Assembly (NCBI GenBank): GCA_002343775.1
Contig: DDSH01000024.1
Coordinates: 63,171 to 127,170, forward strand
DNA length: 64,000 bases
Source of the DNA: Anaerolineales bacterium UBA2395
GTDB lineage: Bacteria > Chloroflexota > Anaerolineae > Anaerolineales > Villigracilaceae
Reading direction: 5' to 3'
Shown: piece by piece, positions 35,068 through 43,080 of the stretch
Layout of the letters: each line of letters opens with the position of its first letter
Position numbering within the stretch: position 1 is the first letter of the stretch
Program-made: the position numbers and the translations under genes
The notes under the pieces: generated by a model
Databases searched by the model: none
What the model saw: only the letters and a program-made list of their open reading frames with translations
What the model was told of the DNA's origin: nothing

Positions 35068-36351
35068 ATGTCCAAAGAACATTCGCGTTATCGCTGGTTC
35101 GTGGTCGTCGTGTTCTTCTTTTTCATGCTGCTGCACCAGACCGACAAGTTGATGATCGGTTCGCTGCAAGTGCAGATCAGCGAAGATTTTGGAATTAGCA
35201 ATACTCAATGGGGGTTGATCAACTCCGGCGCATTGATCGTCGCGACGGTTCTCTACCCGATCTGGGGATATTTATATGACCATTATGCCCGCGCCAAATT
35301 GCTTTCCCTGGCGTCATTGATCTGGGGCGCAACCACCTGGTTGAATGCCATTGTCAAAACCTTTGGCGGTTTCCTCGTCACGCGCGCCTCGACCGGCATC
35401 GATGACTCATCGTACCCCGGCTTGTACACACTGGTAGCGGATTATTTCGGTCCGAACCTGCGCGGAAAAGTGTACGGCATTTTGCAGCTGGCGCAACCCA
35501 TCGGCTACCTGGTCGGCATGATCCTCGCGCTGATGGTGGCTCCCGCCATCGGCGGCTGGCGTTCCATCTTCTACATCACCGGCTCCCTGGGGTTGGTCAT
35601 CGCTGTGTTGATCTTTTTCGGCGTGAAGGACATGCCGCGCGGCAAAGCCGAACCTGAATTCGAGAACATGGCAGAGATGCAAACCTTCAAATTCTCGTGG
35701 GCAGAAGCGCGGGAGATCTTCAAAAAGAAGACCATGTGGTTCATCTTCTTACAGGGGTTTGCGGGTGTCTTCCCGTGGAATGTCATCACGTATTTCTTCT
35801 TTGCCTATCTTGAAAAAGAACGCGGCTACGATGCGAACAGCATCCTGTTCACGATGGCGCCGGTCATCCTCATCCTCGCGAGCGGATATTTCGTGGGCGG
35901 CGCGCTGGGCGACGCAGCCTTCAAACGCACCAACAAGGGACGCATCATCGTCTCGAGTGTCGGCGTTTTGCTCGGCGCACTCTTCCTCTACCTCGCCATC
36001 AACACCCCCATCGACGCACGCAATCAGTTCTTCATCTTCATGTGCCTGACCGCCATCTTCATGCCGCTTTCATCCGCCAATGTCATCGCCACCGTCTACG
36101 ATGTGACCGCCCCCGAGGTCCGTTCGACGGCACAGGCAACCGAATACTTTGTCGAGAATGCGGGCGCGGCATTCGCCCCCATTCTCACCGGTCTCATCGC
36201 TGACGCCATCAGCCTGCAAACCGCCATCGTACTCATCTGCACCGTAGCATGGGGCTTGTGCTTCTTATTCTACCTCGGCGCGATCTTCACCATCGATAAA
36301 GATACCAAACACCTGCGCGACCAAATGGCGGAACGCGCCAAGTCCATGTAA
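35068..36351 (+). CDS. MFS transporter
   Basis: A 427-residue, 12-helix major facilitator. The first half has the WGYLYDHYARAKLLS loop (motif A-like) and TGIDDSSYPGLYTLVADYF; the central cytoplasmic loop has DMPRGKAEPEFE; the second half has GDAAFKRTNKGRIIVSSVG. The sequence style resembles glycerophosphodiester or organic anion family members (spinster-like), but the substrate is unknown. It has its own promoter and no linked catabolic genes. Confidence 0.9.
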   Translation: MSKEHSRYRWFVVVVFFFFMLLHQTDKLMIGSLQVQISEDFGISNTQWGLINSGALIVATVLYPIWGYLYDHYARAKLLSLASLIWGATTWLNAIVKTFGGFLVTRASTGIDDSSYPGLYTLVADYFGPNLRGKVYGILQLAQPIGYLVGMILALMVAPAIGGWRSIFYITGSLGLVIAVLIFFGVKDMPRGKAEPEFENMAEMQTFKFSWAEAREIFKKKTMWFIFLQGFAGVFPWNVITYFFFAYLEKERGYDANSILFTMAPVILILASGYFVGGALGDAAFKRTNKGRIIVSSVGVLLGALFLYLAINTPIDARNQFFIFMCLTAIFMPLSSANVIATVYDVTAPEVRSTAQATEYFVENAGAAFAPILTGLIADAISLQTAIVLICTVAWGLCFLFYLGAIFTIDKDTKHLRDQMAERAKSM

Positions 36352-36388
36352 CCCACGTTGGGACACGAAATCGTGTCCCAACATTTTT

Positions 36389-37510
36389 ATGCACATCACC
36401 CACATTGTCCTCGCCAACAAAAAACAGGCGGATGATTTCCTCCGCCTGCCGTTTTCCATCTATCGGGATATTCCTCAATGGGTGCCGCCCCTGCAAATGG
36501 ACGAACGCATCAGGCTCGACCCGAAGCGATTCCCGTTCTACAAACATTCCCACGCCGCTTTTTTTATCGCCTACCAAAAAGACAATCCCATTGGGCGATT
36601 GGCAGTTTTAGACAACCGCCCCTACAATGAGTTCAACCAGGAAGCCACGGCATTCTTCCATCTCTTTGAATGTGAAAACAACCTCGAAGCCGCACAGGGA
36701 TTGTTTGAAGCAGGCTTCGAGTGGGCGCGTTCGCGCGGCTTGAAAAAGATGCTCGGTCCCAAGGGCTTCACGCCAATGGACGGGTTTGGTTTGTTGGTGA
36801 AAGGCTTTCAGTATCGTCCCGCTTTTGGCTTGCCCTACAACCCCGATTACTATCCCACCTTGATCGAAGCCTGTGGATTTAGCCCGTTGCGCGATGCCGT
36901 CTCCGGTTACATCGGTACGAATGTTCAATTCCCCCAACGGATCCATGAATTGGCGGAGCGTATCAAAACCCGGCGCGGGCTTCGCATTGCGCGTTATGAA
37001 AAACGCGCCGACCTGCGCGCGCTCGTGCCGAAATTGAAAGACCTGTACAACGGCGCACTGCGCGGAACAGCGGGGAACGCGCCTGTCTCCGATGACGAAG
37101 CAAACGCGCTGGCGAATCAAATGCTGTGGTTCGCCGACCCAAAGTTGATCAAGATCGTGATGAAGGACGAGGAGCCTGTCGGTTTTTTGCTGGCATACCC
37201 GGATGTGTCCACGGCGCTGCAAAAGACCAAGGGGAGATTATTTCCCTTTGGCTGGATCAACCTCCTGCAAGAAATGAAGCGAACAGACTGGCTGAACATC
37301 AATGGCGCAGGCTTGATCCCCGAATATCGCGGTTCCGGCGGCATGGCGATCCTGTACAGCGAGATGTTCAAGTCTGTGAGAGAATCGGGGCAGTTCAAAC
37401 ATGCCGAGGTCATTCAGATCGGTGTGGAGAACGAAGCCATGCAGAGGGATCTGGAAAACTTCGGCATTGATTTCTATAAAGCCCACCGCACGTACGAAAG
37501 ATCCCTGTGA
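36389..37510 (+). CDS. GNAT-like acyltransferase
   Basis: A 373-residue protein of the large GNAT-like family that begins with a KKQADDFLRLPFSIYRDIPQWVPPL motif, followed by PFYKHSHAAFFIAYQ, GRLAVLDNRPYNEF, then GPKGFTPMDGFGLLVKGF and the C-terminal YRGSGGMAILYSEMFKSV, which looks like the acyl-CoA pocket. The fold is probably a double GNAT. Acceptor unknown. It follows the MFS gene by 37 nt. No clear Shine-Dalgarno. Confidence 0.78.
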   Translation: MHITHIVLANKKQADDFLRLPFSIYRDIPQWVPPLQMDERIRLDPKRFPFYKHSHAAFFIAYQKDNPIGRLAVLDNRPYNEFNQEATAFFHLFECENNLEAAQGLFEAGFEWARSRGLKKMLGPKGFTPMDGFGLLVKGFQYRPAFGLPYNPDYYPTLIEACGFSPLRDAVSGYIGTNVQFPQRIHELAERIKTRRGLRIARYEKRADLRALVPKLKDLYNGALRGTAGNAPVSDDEANALANQMLWFADPKLIKIVMKDEEPVGFLLAYPDVSTALQKTKGRLFPFGWINLLQEMKRTDWLNINGAGLIPEYRGSGGMAILYSEMFKSVRESGQFKHAEVIQIGVENEAMQRDLENFGIDFYKAHRTYERSL

Positions 37511-37611
37511 TAGGGTTGGAGTTTTAGAGTAATTTGTAATATTGAAATGGTTGATTTTAGTAGTTCTGTTCTTCTCCAAAGGTGGCTACAATAAAGGGAA
37601 CGGAGGTTGCC

Positions 37612-38448
37612 ATGACCATAATCGTAGCCGATACCACCTGCGGGTTGCCGCGTGACATGCTCGCCCAACGGGGGATTCCTCTCGTCCCTCAGGTTGTCAT
37701 GTTCGGAGAAGAATCATTCCATGACGACAAAGACCTTGATACGGCTTTATTCCTACAAAAATTGAAAGCCTCGAAGTCCCTGCCCAAGACCGCCGCGCCG
37801 GAACCTCCCTTGTACTATCCCATCTTTGAAGAGGCGAAGAAAAAAGGTGAAAGTGTGGTCATTGTAGCGCCGACCAGCAAAGCCAGCGGGACTGTCCGCT
37901 CGGCACAGGTGGCGGCGCAGGAATTTCCGGATGTGGATATCCGCGTGGTGGATTCGCAAACCATCTCTTGCAACCTCGCCTCGCTCGTCCTTGTCGCTGA
38001 CAACATGGCAAAGGATGGAAAGTCGGCGGATGAGATCGTGGCAACTCTCGAAGATATGATTCCGCGCGGACGAATCTACTTCCTTGTGGATACGCTCGAG
38101 TATCTCGCCAAGGGTGGGCGCATCGGCGGAGCAAAGCGGCTCGTGGCGGAACTGTTGGAGATCAAACCCATTTTGCAGATCAAAAACGGACAGGTGGAAC
38201 CCTTCGAGCAGCAGCGGACGAAGAAACGTGCGCTTGCTCGGCTGGTGGAAGTGGCAGTGGAAAACTGCAAAGGCGGGGCATCCGCTCACTTGTGTGTGCT
38301 ACAGGTCGAGGCGGAGGCTGATGCGCAGGCGCTTGTTGCGGAGTTGAAATCCAAGATCGATGTCCCGCATATCCCCATCTATGAACTTCCGCCTGCCATC
38401 GTCGTCCATGCCGGTCCGCGTGCGATGGGTATTGGATTTTTTGTGTAG
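37612..38448 (+). CDS. DegV-family fatty-acid-binding protein
   Basis: A 278-residue protein. The family binds fatty acids and, in FakB form, presents them to the kinase FakA for phosphorylation. The N-terminal DTTCGLP replaces the usual DSTxDLP, and the GRIYFLVDTLEYLAKGGRIGGAKRL motif is in place, as is the C-terminal GPRAMGIGFF. GGAGG 6 nt before 37612 decides the start. No fakA is adjacent. Confidence 0.93.
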   Translation: MTIIVADTTCGLPRDMLAQRGIPLVPQVVMFGEESFHDDKDLDTALFLQKLKASKSLPKTAAPEPPLYYPIFEEAKKKGESVVIVAPTSKASGTVRSAQVAAQEFPDVDIRVVDSQTISCNLASLVLVADNMAKDGKSADEIVATLEDMIPRGRIYFLVDTLEYLAKGGRIGGAKRLVAELLEIKPILQIKNGQVEPFEQQRTKKRALARLVEVAVENCKGGASAHLCVLQVEAEADAQALVAELKSKIDVPHIPIYELPPAIVVHAGPRAMGIGFFV

Positions 38449-38469
38449 CCTAACGGCGTCTGGTATAAT
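38441..38469 (+). promoter_or_regulatory. Promoter of yebC
   Basis: TTGTGT at 38441-38446, 17 bp, TATAAT at 38464-38469. The yebC ATG at 38528 follows AAGGAG. Confidence 0.6.
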
Positions 38470-38527
38470 TTCGCCCGCCCAATCCGGCATTCCCCACGTT
38501 CGTGGTTAAAAACTGAAGGAGAACGAC

Positions 38528-39280
38528 ATGTCTGGTCATTCAAAATGGTCCACCATTAAAAGAAAAAAAGGCGCAGCCGACGCCAAACGCGGCGCGATCT
38601 TCACCCGCCTGGCACGCGAGATCACCATCGCAGCGCGCGATGGCGGCGACCCCGATACGAACTTCCGCCTGAGGCTGGCAGTGGAAAAAGCCCGCGGTGA
38701 AAATATGCCCAAGGACAACATCGAACGCGCCATTAAGAAGGGCACCGGCGAAGACAAAGATGCGGCAATATTCGAAGAGTTCACACTAGAAGGGTATGGT
38801 CCGCATGGCTCTGCCATCATGGTCTCGTGCGTCACCGACAACCGCGTGCGCACCATTTCGGATGTGCGCCATGCCTTCAGCAAATCGGGCGGAAACATGG
38901 CAGAAGCGGGCGCGGTGGGCTGGCAGTTCGACCGCAAGTCTTACTTCTCCTTCCCGTCCAGCGCGATCAGTTTCGATAAAGCCTTCGAACTCGGCGTGGA
39001 AGCCGGTGCAGATGATGTTGTGGATAGCGGCGAAGAGATCGAAATTTATGGTCCAGCCGACGCGTTCAAGACCATCATCGACACGCTCGGCAAAGCCGGT
39101 GTTCAACCTGCCGAGGCAGGTCTGCGTCTCATCGCCAAACAGGAGATCGAACTCGGTGTGGACGACACGCTCTCGGTGATGAAAGTGGTCGAACACCTCG
39201 AAGACCTCGACGATGTGCAGGATGTTTTCCACAACGTAAAGGTCTCCGACGAAGCGCTCGCGGCTCTGGAAAACGCGTAA
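38528..39280 (+). CDS. yebC: YebC/PmpR-family protein
   Basis: A 250-residue protein with the family start MSGHSKWSTIKRKKGAADAKRG, then FTRLAREITIAAR and GYGPHG. Members act as transcription regulators in some bacteria and, more recently, as translation factors that relieve stalling at proline-rich stretches. It heads the recombination group yebC-ruvC-ruvA, a conserved layout. AAGGAG precedes the ATG. The length is normal. Confidence 0.97.
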   Translation: MSGHSKWSTIKRKKGAADAKRGAIFTRLAREITIAARDGGDPDTNFRLRLAVEKARGENMPKDNIERAIKKGTGEDKDAAIFEEFTLEGYGPHGSAIMVSCVTDNRVRTISDVRHAFSKSGGNMAEAGAVGWQFDRKSYFSFPSSAISFDKAFELGVEAGADDVVDSGEEIEIYGPADAFKTIIDTLGKAGVQPAEAGLRLIAKQEIELGVDDTLSVMKVVEHLEDLDDVQDVFHNVKVSDEALAALENA

Positions 39281-39286
39281 TTTTTT

Positions 39287-39316
39287 GTAGGGGCACGAGA
39301 CATGTCGTGCCCCTAC
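39287..39316. repeat. GTAGGGGC-family palindrome between yebC and ruvC
   Basis: GTAGGGGCACGA at 39287-39298 pairs perfectly with TCGTGCCCCTAC at 39305-39316 around GACATG. It may act as a terminator on the minus side only (T-run at 39281-39286 precedes it). Related to the repeat at 14606-14667. Confidence 0.75.
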
Positions 39317-39326
39317 GTTATTTAAC

Positions 39327-39809
39327 ATGACCCTCGCTTTAGGAATTGACCCCGGCACCGCCACAACCGGCTACGGACTTGTCCGCCTCATGCCAGACGG
39401 GGAACTTATCGCTGTTGACTTTGGGGTGATCACCACGCCGAAAGAGGAATCCGCCTCTGCTCGGTTAGTGACCCTGTTCGATGCACTCAACAAACTGCTG
39501 AAAAAACACAAACCCGAAACCGCTGCCGTCGAAAAACTATTCTTCTCGAAGAACATCACCACCGGCATCGCCGTGGGACAGGCTCGCGGAGTCGTTTTGC
39601 TTGCGCTCGAAAAAGCGGGCATCTCCGCATACGAATACACGCCGAACGAAGTCAAACAAGCCGTGGCGGGATACGGCTCCGCTGACAAACGTCAGGTGCA
39701 GGAAATGGTGCGGGCATTGCTGCAATTGGAAAAGATCCCCAAACCCGATGATGCCGCCGATGCGCTGGCAATCGCCATCACGCATTTGAATACAGCAAGG
39801 TATGAATAA
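39327..39809 (+). CDS. ruvC: Holliday junction resolvase RuvC
   Basis: A 160-residue endonuclease that cuts Holliday junctions. The first Asp (D8) is in LGIDPGTATTGYG, the acidic VEKLFFSKN segment holds the second carboxylate, and DDAADALAIAITH supplies the last ones. Length is normal. There is no Shine-Dalgarno. A GxxExxY cassette separates it from ruvA. ruvB is not in the window. Confidence 0.96.
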   Translation: MTLALGIDPGTATTGYGLVRLMPDGELIAVDFGVITTPKEESASARLVTLFDALNKLLKKHKPETAAVEKLFFSKNITTGIAVGQARGVVLLALEKAGISAYEYTPNEVKQAVAGYGSADKRQVQEMVRALLQLEKIPKPDDAADALAIAITHLNTARYE

Positions 39810-39810
39810 T

Positions 39811-39833
39811 AACCACAGATAAACACAGATGAA
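39811..39833. repeat. Left inverted repeat of the GxxExxY cassette
   Basis: AACCACAGAT-AAACACAGATGAA. It matches the reverse complement of 40277-40299 at 20 of 23 positions. It follows the ruvC stop by 1 nt. Confidence 0.75.
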
Positions 39834-39859
39834 CCTTTGATAATGGATGGGAGGTTGAT

Positions 39860-40258
39860 GTGCAAACTTTGGAAGTGAATACCGTTACCGAGAAAATCAT
39901 TGGCTGTGCATACAAGGTGAGTAATACACTTGGAATTGGATTTGTTGAGAAGGTATATGAGAACGCTCTCGTTCACTTAATTCGCAAATTAGGCTTGCAA
40001 GTAGTGCAACAACATCCAATCAAGGTCGAGTTTGACGGCATTGTAGTCGGCGAATTTGTGGCTGACCTGTGGGTGGAAAAGAGGGTTCTGGTTGAATTGA
40101 AAGCCGTTTCCATGCTCAAGGACGAGCATATGGCGCAAGCGCTGAATTATTTACGAGCAACGGGCGCTGAAATTTGCCTGCTTATGAATTTTGGAACGAC
40201 AAAAGTCGAAATTAAACGCCTTCGTCCTTCTGCCAATTGGAAAAACCAGCATATTTAA
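39860..40258 (+). CDS. GxxExxY protein
   Basis: A 132-residue protein named for its motif, seen here as GIGFVEKVYENALVHLIRKLG. It also has VEFDGIVVGEFVADLWVEKRVLVELKAV, a PD-(D/E)xK-like core with the spaced D and ExK residues of a nuclease fold. Function is unknown. The gene is bounded by inverted repeats (39811-39833 and 40277-40299), lies between ruvC and ruvA, and looks like a self-contained inserted cassette. Its base composition is lower in GC than its neighbours. Confidence 0.85.
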   Translation: MQTLEVNTVTEKIIGCAYKVSNTLGIGFVEKVYENALVHLIRKLGLQVVQQHPIKVEFDGIVVGEFVADLWVEKRVLVELKAVSMLKDEHMAQALNYLRATGAEICLLMNFGTTKVEIKRLRPSANWKNQHI

Positions 40259-40276
40259 TTAATCCCAAATATCCTT

Positions 40277-40299
40277 TTTATCTGCGTTCATCTGTGGTT
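40277..40299. repeat. Right inverted repeat of the GxxExxY cassette
   Basis: Its complement reads AACCACAGAT-GAACGCAGATAAA. It ends 11 nt before the ruvA ATG and would change ruvA's upstream region. Confidence 0.75.
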
Positions 40300-40310
40300 A
40301 AATTGACCTC

Positions 40311-40889
40311 ATGATAGCCACCTTACGCGGAGAAGTATCCCAGATCGAAGAAACTGCCGTGATCGTCGAAGTGGGCGGCGTGGGGCTGAGAGTCTTTGTC
40401 CCTGCGCCCGTGCGGACAAATGCCAAGGCTGGGGAGATCCTTTTTCTGTTCACCCACCTCGTCGTCCGGGAAGATGCGCTCACACTCTACGGGTTCGAAT
40501 CCCAAGCCGACCGCGACCTGTTCAACATCCTGCTCGGTGTCGATGGCGTTGGTCCCAAAGTTGCCTTGTCGGTCTTATCCACGCTCACGCTGGAAACCAT
40601 TCAACGCGCCATCTTCGCCGATGAAGAGGAACTGCTGAACAAAGTTCCCGGCGTTGGCAAGAAGACCGCGCAAAAAATGGCGATCCATCTCAAAGATAAA
40701 CTCAAACCTGTCGATGCGCTTGGCAAGATCGCCACACTCACGGATTACGATAGCGAAGTCCTCGCCGCGCTCACAGCGCTCGGGTACTCGGTGGTTGAAG
40801 CGCAAGCCGCATTGCAGTCGCTTCCAAAAGATGCGCCCAAAGATGTCGAAGAACGATTGCGCGTTGCCCTGCAATACATCGGTACATAA
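40311..40889 (+). CDS. ruvA: Holliday junction DNA helicase subunit RuvA
   Basis: A 192-residue protein that binds four-way junctions as a tetramer and loads RuvB. Domain I begins MIATLRGEVSQIEETAVIVEVGGVG; the two helix-hairpin-helix motifs are LLGVDGVGPKVALSVLS and LNKVPGVGKKTAQKMAIHLK; domain III is the C-terminal three-helix part (SEVLAALTALGYS). A TTAAAT sequence ends 7 nt before the ATG and no Shine-Dalgarno is visible. The next gene starts immediately after its stop. Confidence 0.96.
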   Translation: MIATLRGEVSQIEETAVIVEVGGVGLRVFVPAPVRTNAKAGEILFLFTHLVVREDALTLYGFESQADRDLFNILLGVDGVGPKVALSVLSTLTLETIQRAIFADEEELLNKVPGVGKKTAQKMAIHLKDKLKPVDALGKIATLTDYDSEVLAALTALGYSVVEAQAALQSLPKDAPKDVEERLRVALQYIGT

Positions 40890-41576
40890 ATGGCGCTCCC
40901 CGACTTTTTAGCCAAACCCATTTTTCACCTGGTGTATGAGATCATGCGCCGACAGCGCGGGACTCCCAACCCGTCCATTATCCGCCATGTTAAACCAGTG
41001 GATGAAGAACAACGCCTCGCTTTCGACGGGTTGATCGACTCAGCGCTTCAAAACGGAGCCGCCTCCCAGATCTCGTACAACCTACCCTACCCCAAAGCGA
41101 ATTTTCTCCATTACCTCTGCGACTGGCGCGGATACGCTTTACATGGCTCGCCCATGCCTGACCTGACAACACTCGAGCCGATCCGCAAGAGCGGCGACAA
41201 TAACGAGTTCGGCAACCGCCAGCAGATCTTCTGCTCACCCGACGCCATGTGGGCATGTTGGTTCGCCATTTTGGATAAAAGCAAATATAACCTGACGCGC
41301 AACGGATGCGTCCGCGTGGGTGTGGGACACAAGCGTGTCAAGTATTACCACTTTGAACTCCCCAAAAAGACCGAAGCCGATAAGCCTTTTACCGATGGGA
41401 TGCTCTACATCTGCCGCGCCGAAGATTTTCCAGACAAACGTCCCTTCCCGATTTTGGATTGGTTCAATGGTGAAGTTGAAGAATGGGGCAGCACCAAACC
41501 GGTCACGCCGCTGGCGAAGATCCCCATTTCGCCGCACGAATTCCCCTATTTGGATCAGGTTCAGTTTTCGTTGTAA
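40890..41576 (+). CDS. Protein of unknown function
   Basis: A 228-residue cytoplasmic protein I do not recognise. The N-terminal PIFHLVYEIMRRQRGTPNPSIIRH and the central FLHYLCDWRGYALHGSPMPDLTTLEPI look like a conserved family: the latter resembles the HGS-type motif of a mono-ADP-ribosyl or small-molecule fold, but this is not firm. Aromatic residues are common. It starts directly after the ruvA stop (TAAATG), so it is cotranscribed and probably coupled. Confidence 0.7.
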   Translation: MALPDFLAKPIFHLVYEIMRRQRGTPNPSIIRHVKPVDEEQRLAFDGLIDSALQNGAASQISYNLPYPKANFLHYLCDWRGYALHGSPMPDLTTLEPIRKSGDNNEFGNRQQIFCSPDAMWACWFAILDKSKYNLTRNGCVRVGVGHKRVKYYHFELPKKTEADKPFTDGMLYICRAEDFPDKRPFPILDWFNGEVEEWGSTKPVTPLAKIPISPHEFPYLDQVQFSL

Positions 41577-41595
41577 TTTCTGACCGTGGGCATTT

Positions 41596-41601
41596 TATAA
41601 T
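41596..41601 (+). promoter_or_regulatory. -10 box of the DUF402 gene, leaderless geometry
   Basis: TATAAT ends 7 nt before the ATG at 41609. TTGTAA at 19-bp spacing is a poor -35. There is no Shine-Dalgarno. Confidence 0.45.
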
Positions 41602-41608
41602 ACACGCC

Positions 41609-42121
41609 ATGCAAAACCCAAGCATTGGCGACATGATCCACGTCCATGCCTGCAAAGCGGATGGGACGACCTACCGCAGCTGGCAAGCCGTCATCGAGTC
41701 CATGACCGCTGACAGGCTTGTTACGATCGCACCTGCCGGGTCAGCAGTGGTCAATCGGGATGGCAGGGTCTATCACATCGAATATCACTTGCGCGCGTAT
41801 TACTGGTTCGGTAAATTCCATAACCTGATCGAGGTCTTTGAGCCGGGTGGGAACTTGCTCGAAATCTATATCAACGTCGCTTCCCCGCCCGAATGGGTGG
41901 ACGGTGTCTTGAAGTTCAAAGACCATGAATTGGACATATCCAAATACCCACCCAAGCCCGCCGAACTTGTGGATGAAGATGAATTTGCAGAAGCGGTTCT
42001 AACATACCAATATTCACCCGAATTTCAAGAGAAACTGTACGCGGTTGCGCGTGAATCACTTGAACTCGCCGAGAATTGGCAGGCAAAGCCCTGCCCCACC
42101 TTTGGAGACAACCATGATTAA
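41609..42121 (+). CDS. DUF402-family protein
   Basis: A 170-residue protein. The conserved core YWFGKFHNLIEVFEPGGNLLEIYINVASPPEW and DHELDISKYPPKPAELVDEDEF fits DUF402, a beta-barrel family that includes FAU-1-type RNA-binding or nucleoside-diphosphate phosphatase enzymes. The Asp/Glu positions of the core are kept. It overlaps proC by 8 nt. The start at 41609 is chosen for the leaderless -10 position and family fit. Confidence 0.82.
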   Translation: MQNPSIGDMIHVHACKADGTTYRSWQAVIESMTADRLVTIAPAGSAVVNRDGRVYHIEYHLRAYYWFGKFHNLIEVFEPGGNLLEIYINVASPPEWVDGVLKFKDHELDISKYPPKPAELVDEDEFAEAVLTYQYSPEFQEKLYAVARESLELAENWQAKPCPTFGDNHD

Positions 42122-42956
42122 GAAAAAACTCGCGTTTATCGGTCCCGGCGTGATGGCGGAAGCCATGATCGCAGGCTTGCTCCGCAAAAAACTCGCAGAC
42201 GCAAAGAACATCATCGCCTCCGGTCCGCGAGAGGAACGCGGCACTGAATTGACCAAAAAATATGGCATCCAATTCACCACGGATAATTCCGCTGCCAGCC
42301 ACGGCGCAGACGTGGTGGTGCTCTCTGTCAAACCGCAGCGGCTGACCGAAGTAATGAAAGGGCTAAAGGGAGTCCGAAGCGATGCCCTTGTCTTATCCAT
42401 CATTGCAGGGGCGACCATCAAAAAGATCGGCGCAGGATTGAAACACAAAGCCATCGTCCGCTCGATGCCGAACACGCCCGGTCAGATCGGCGAGGGAATC
42501 ACCGTCTGGGCGGCGTCGAAGGAAGTGACCGAAGAGCAGCAGGAAATGACTCGCGCCATCCTCGGCGCATTGGGCGAGGAAGTCTTTGTGGAAGATGAAA
42601 GTTATCTCGACATGGCAACGGCACTCTCCGGTTCGGGTCCTTCGTATGTTTTCCTCTTCACCGAAGCGTTGATCGACGCCGGAGTCCACATGGGCTTTCC
42701 GCGCCGCATCGCCGAGCAACTTGTTCTACAAACCCTCAAAGGCTCGGCTTCCTATTATCAAGCCGCGGCACGACATCCCGCCACGCTGCGGAACCAAGTC
42801 ACCTCGCCGGGCGGTACCTCCGCCGAAGCGCTGTATTATCTCGAAAAGGCTGGCTTCCGCACGGCGATCTCAAGAGCTGTTTGGGCGGCGTATCAGCGGT
42901 CACTGGAGTTGGGCAAGGAGAAGCCGGGTCATGTTGAGGTGGATGAGGAGAAGTAG
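42114..42956 (+). CDS. proC: Pyrroline-5-carboxylate reductase
   Basis: A 280-residue NAD(P)H enzyme for the last step of proline synthesis. The Rossmann loop is FIGPGVMAEAMIAGLL, followed by VVVLSVKPQ, RSMPNTPGQIGEGIT, the ALSGSGPSYVFLFTEALIDAGV signature and the C-terminal LRNQVTSPGGTSAEALYYLEKAG. GGAG before 42114 selects the start; the longer frame has no support. It overlaps the DUF402 gene and ends near a hairpin terminator. Confidence 0.96.
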   Translation: MIKKKLAFIGPGVMAEAMIAGLLRKKLADAKNIIASGPREERGTELTKKYGIQFTTDNSAASHGADVVVLSVKPQRLTEVMKGLKGVRSDALVLSIIAGATIKKIGAGLKHKAIVRSMPNTPGQIGEGITVWAASKEVTEEQQEMTRAILGALGEEVFVEDESYLDMATALSGSGPSYVFLFTEALIDAGVHMGFPRRIAEQLVLQTLKGSASYYQAAARHPATLRNQVTSPGGTSAEALYYLEKAGFRTAISRAVWAAYQRSLELGKEKPGHVEVDEEK

Positions 42957-42996
42957 AGAATAGGGGATAGAGAATGGTGATTGGCAACAAATAATG

Positions 42997-43024
42997 CGCG
43001 GATGGTAAAATCCATCCGCGTTTT
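42997..43024 (+). terminator. Terminator of proC
   Basis: CGCGGATGG at 42997-43005 pairs with CCATCCGCG at 43012-43020, followed by TTTT. Confidence 0.82.
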
Positions 43025-43080
43025 CACGTACACCTGCCCTTGCGGGCGGCGCAAGGGTCACGTTTCACTAATTACGAATC

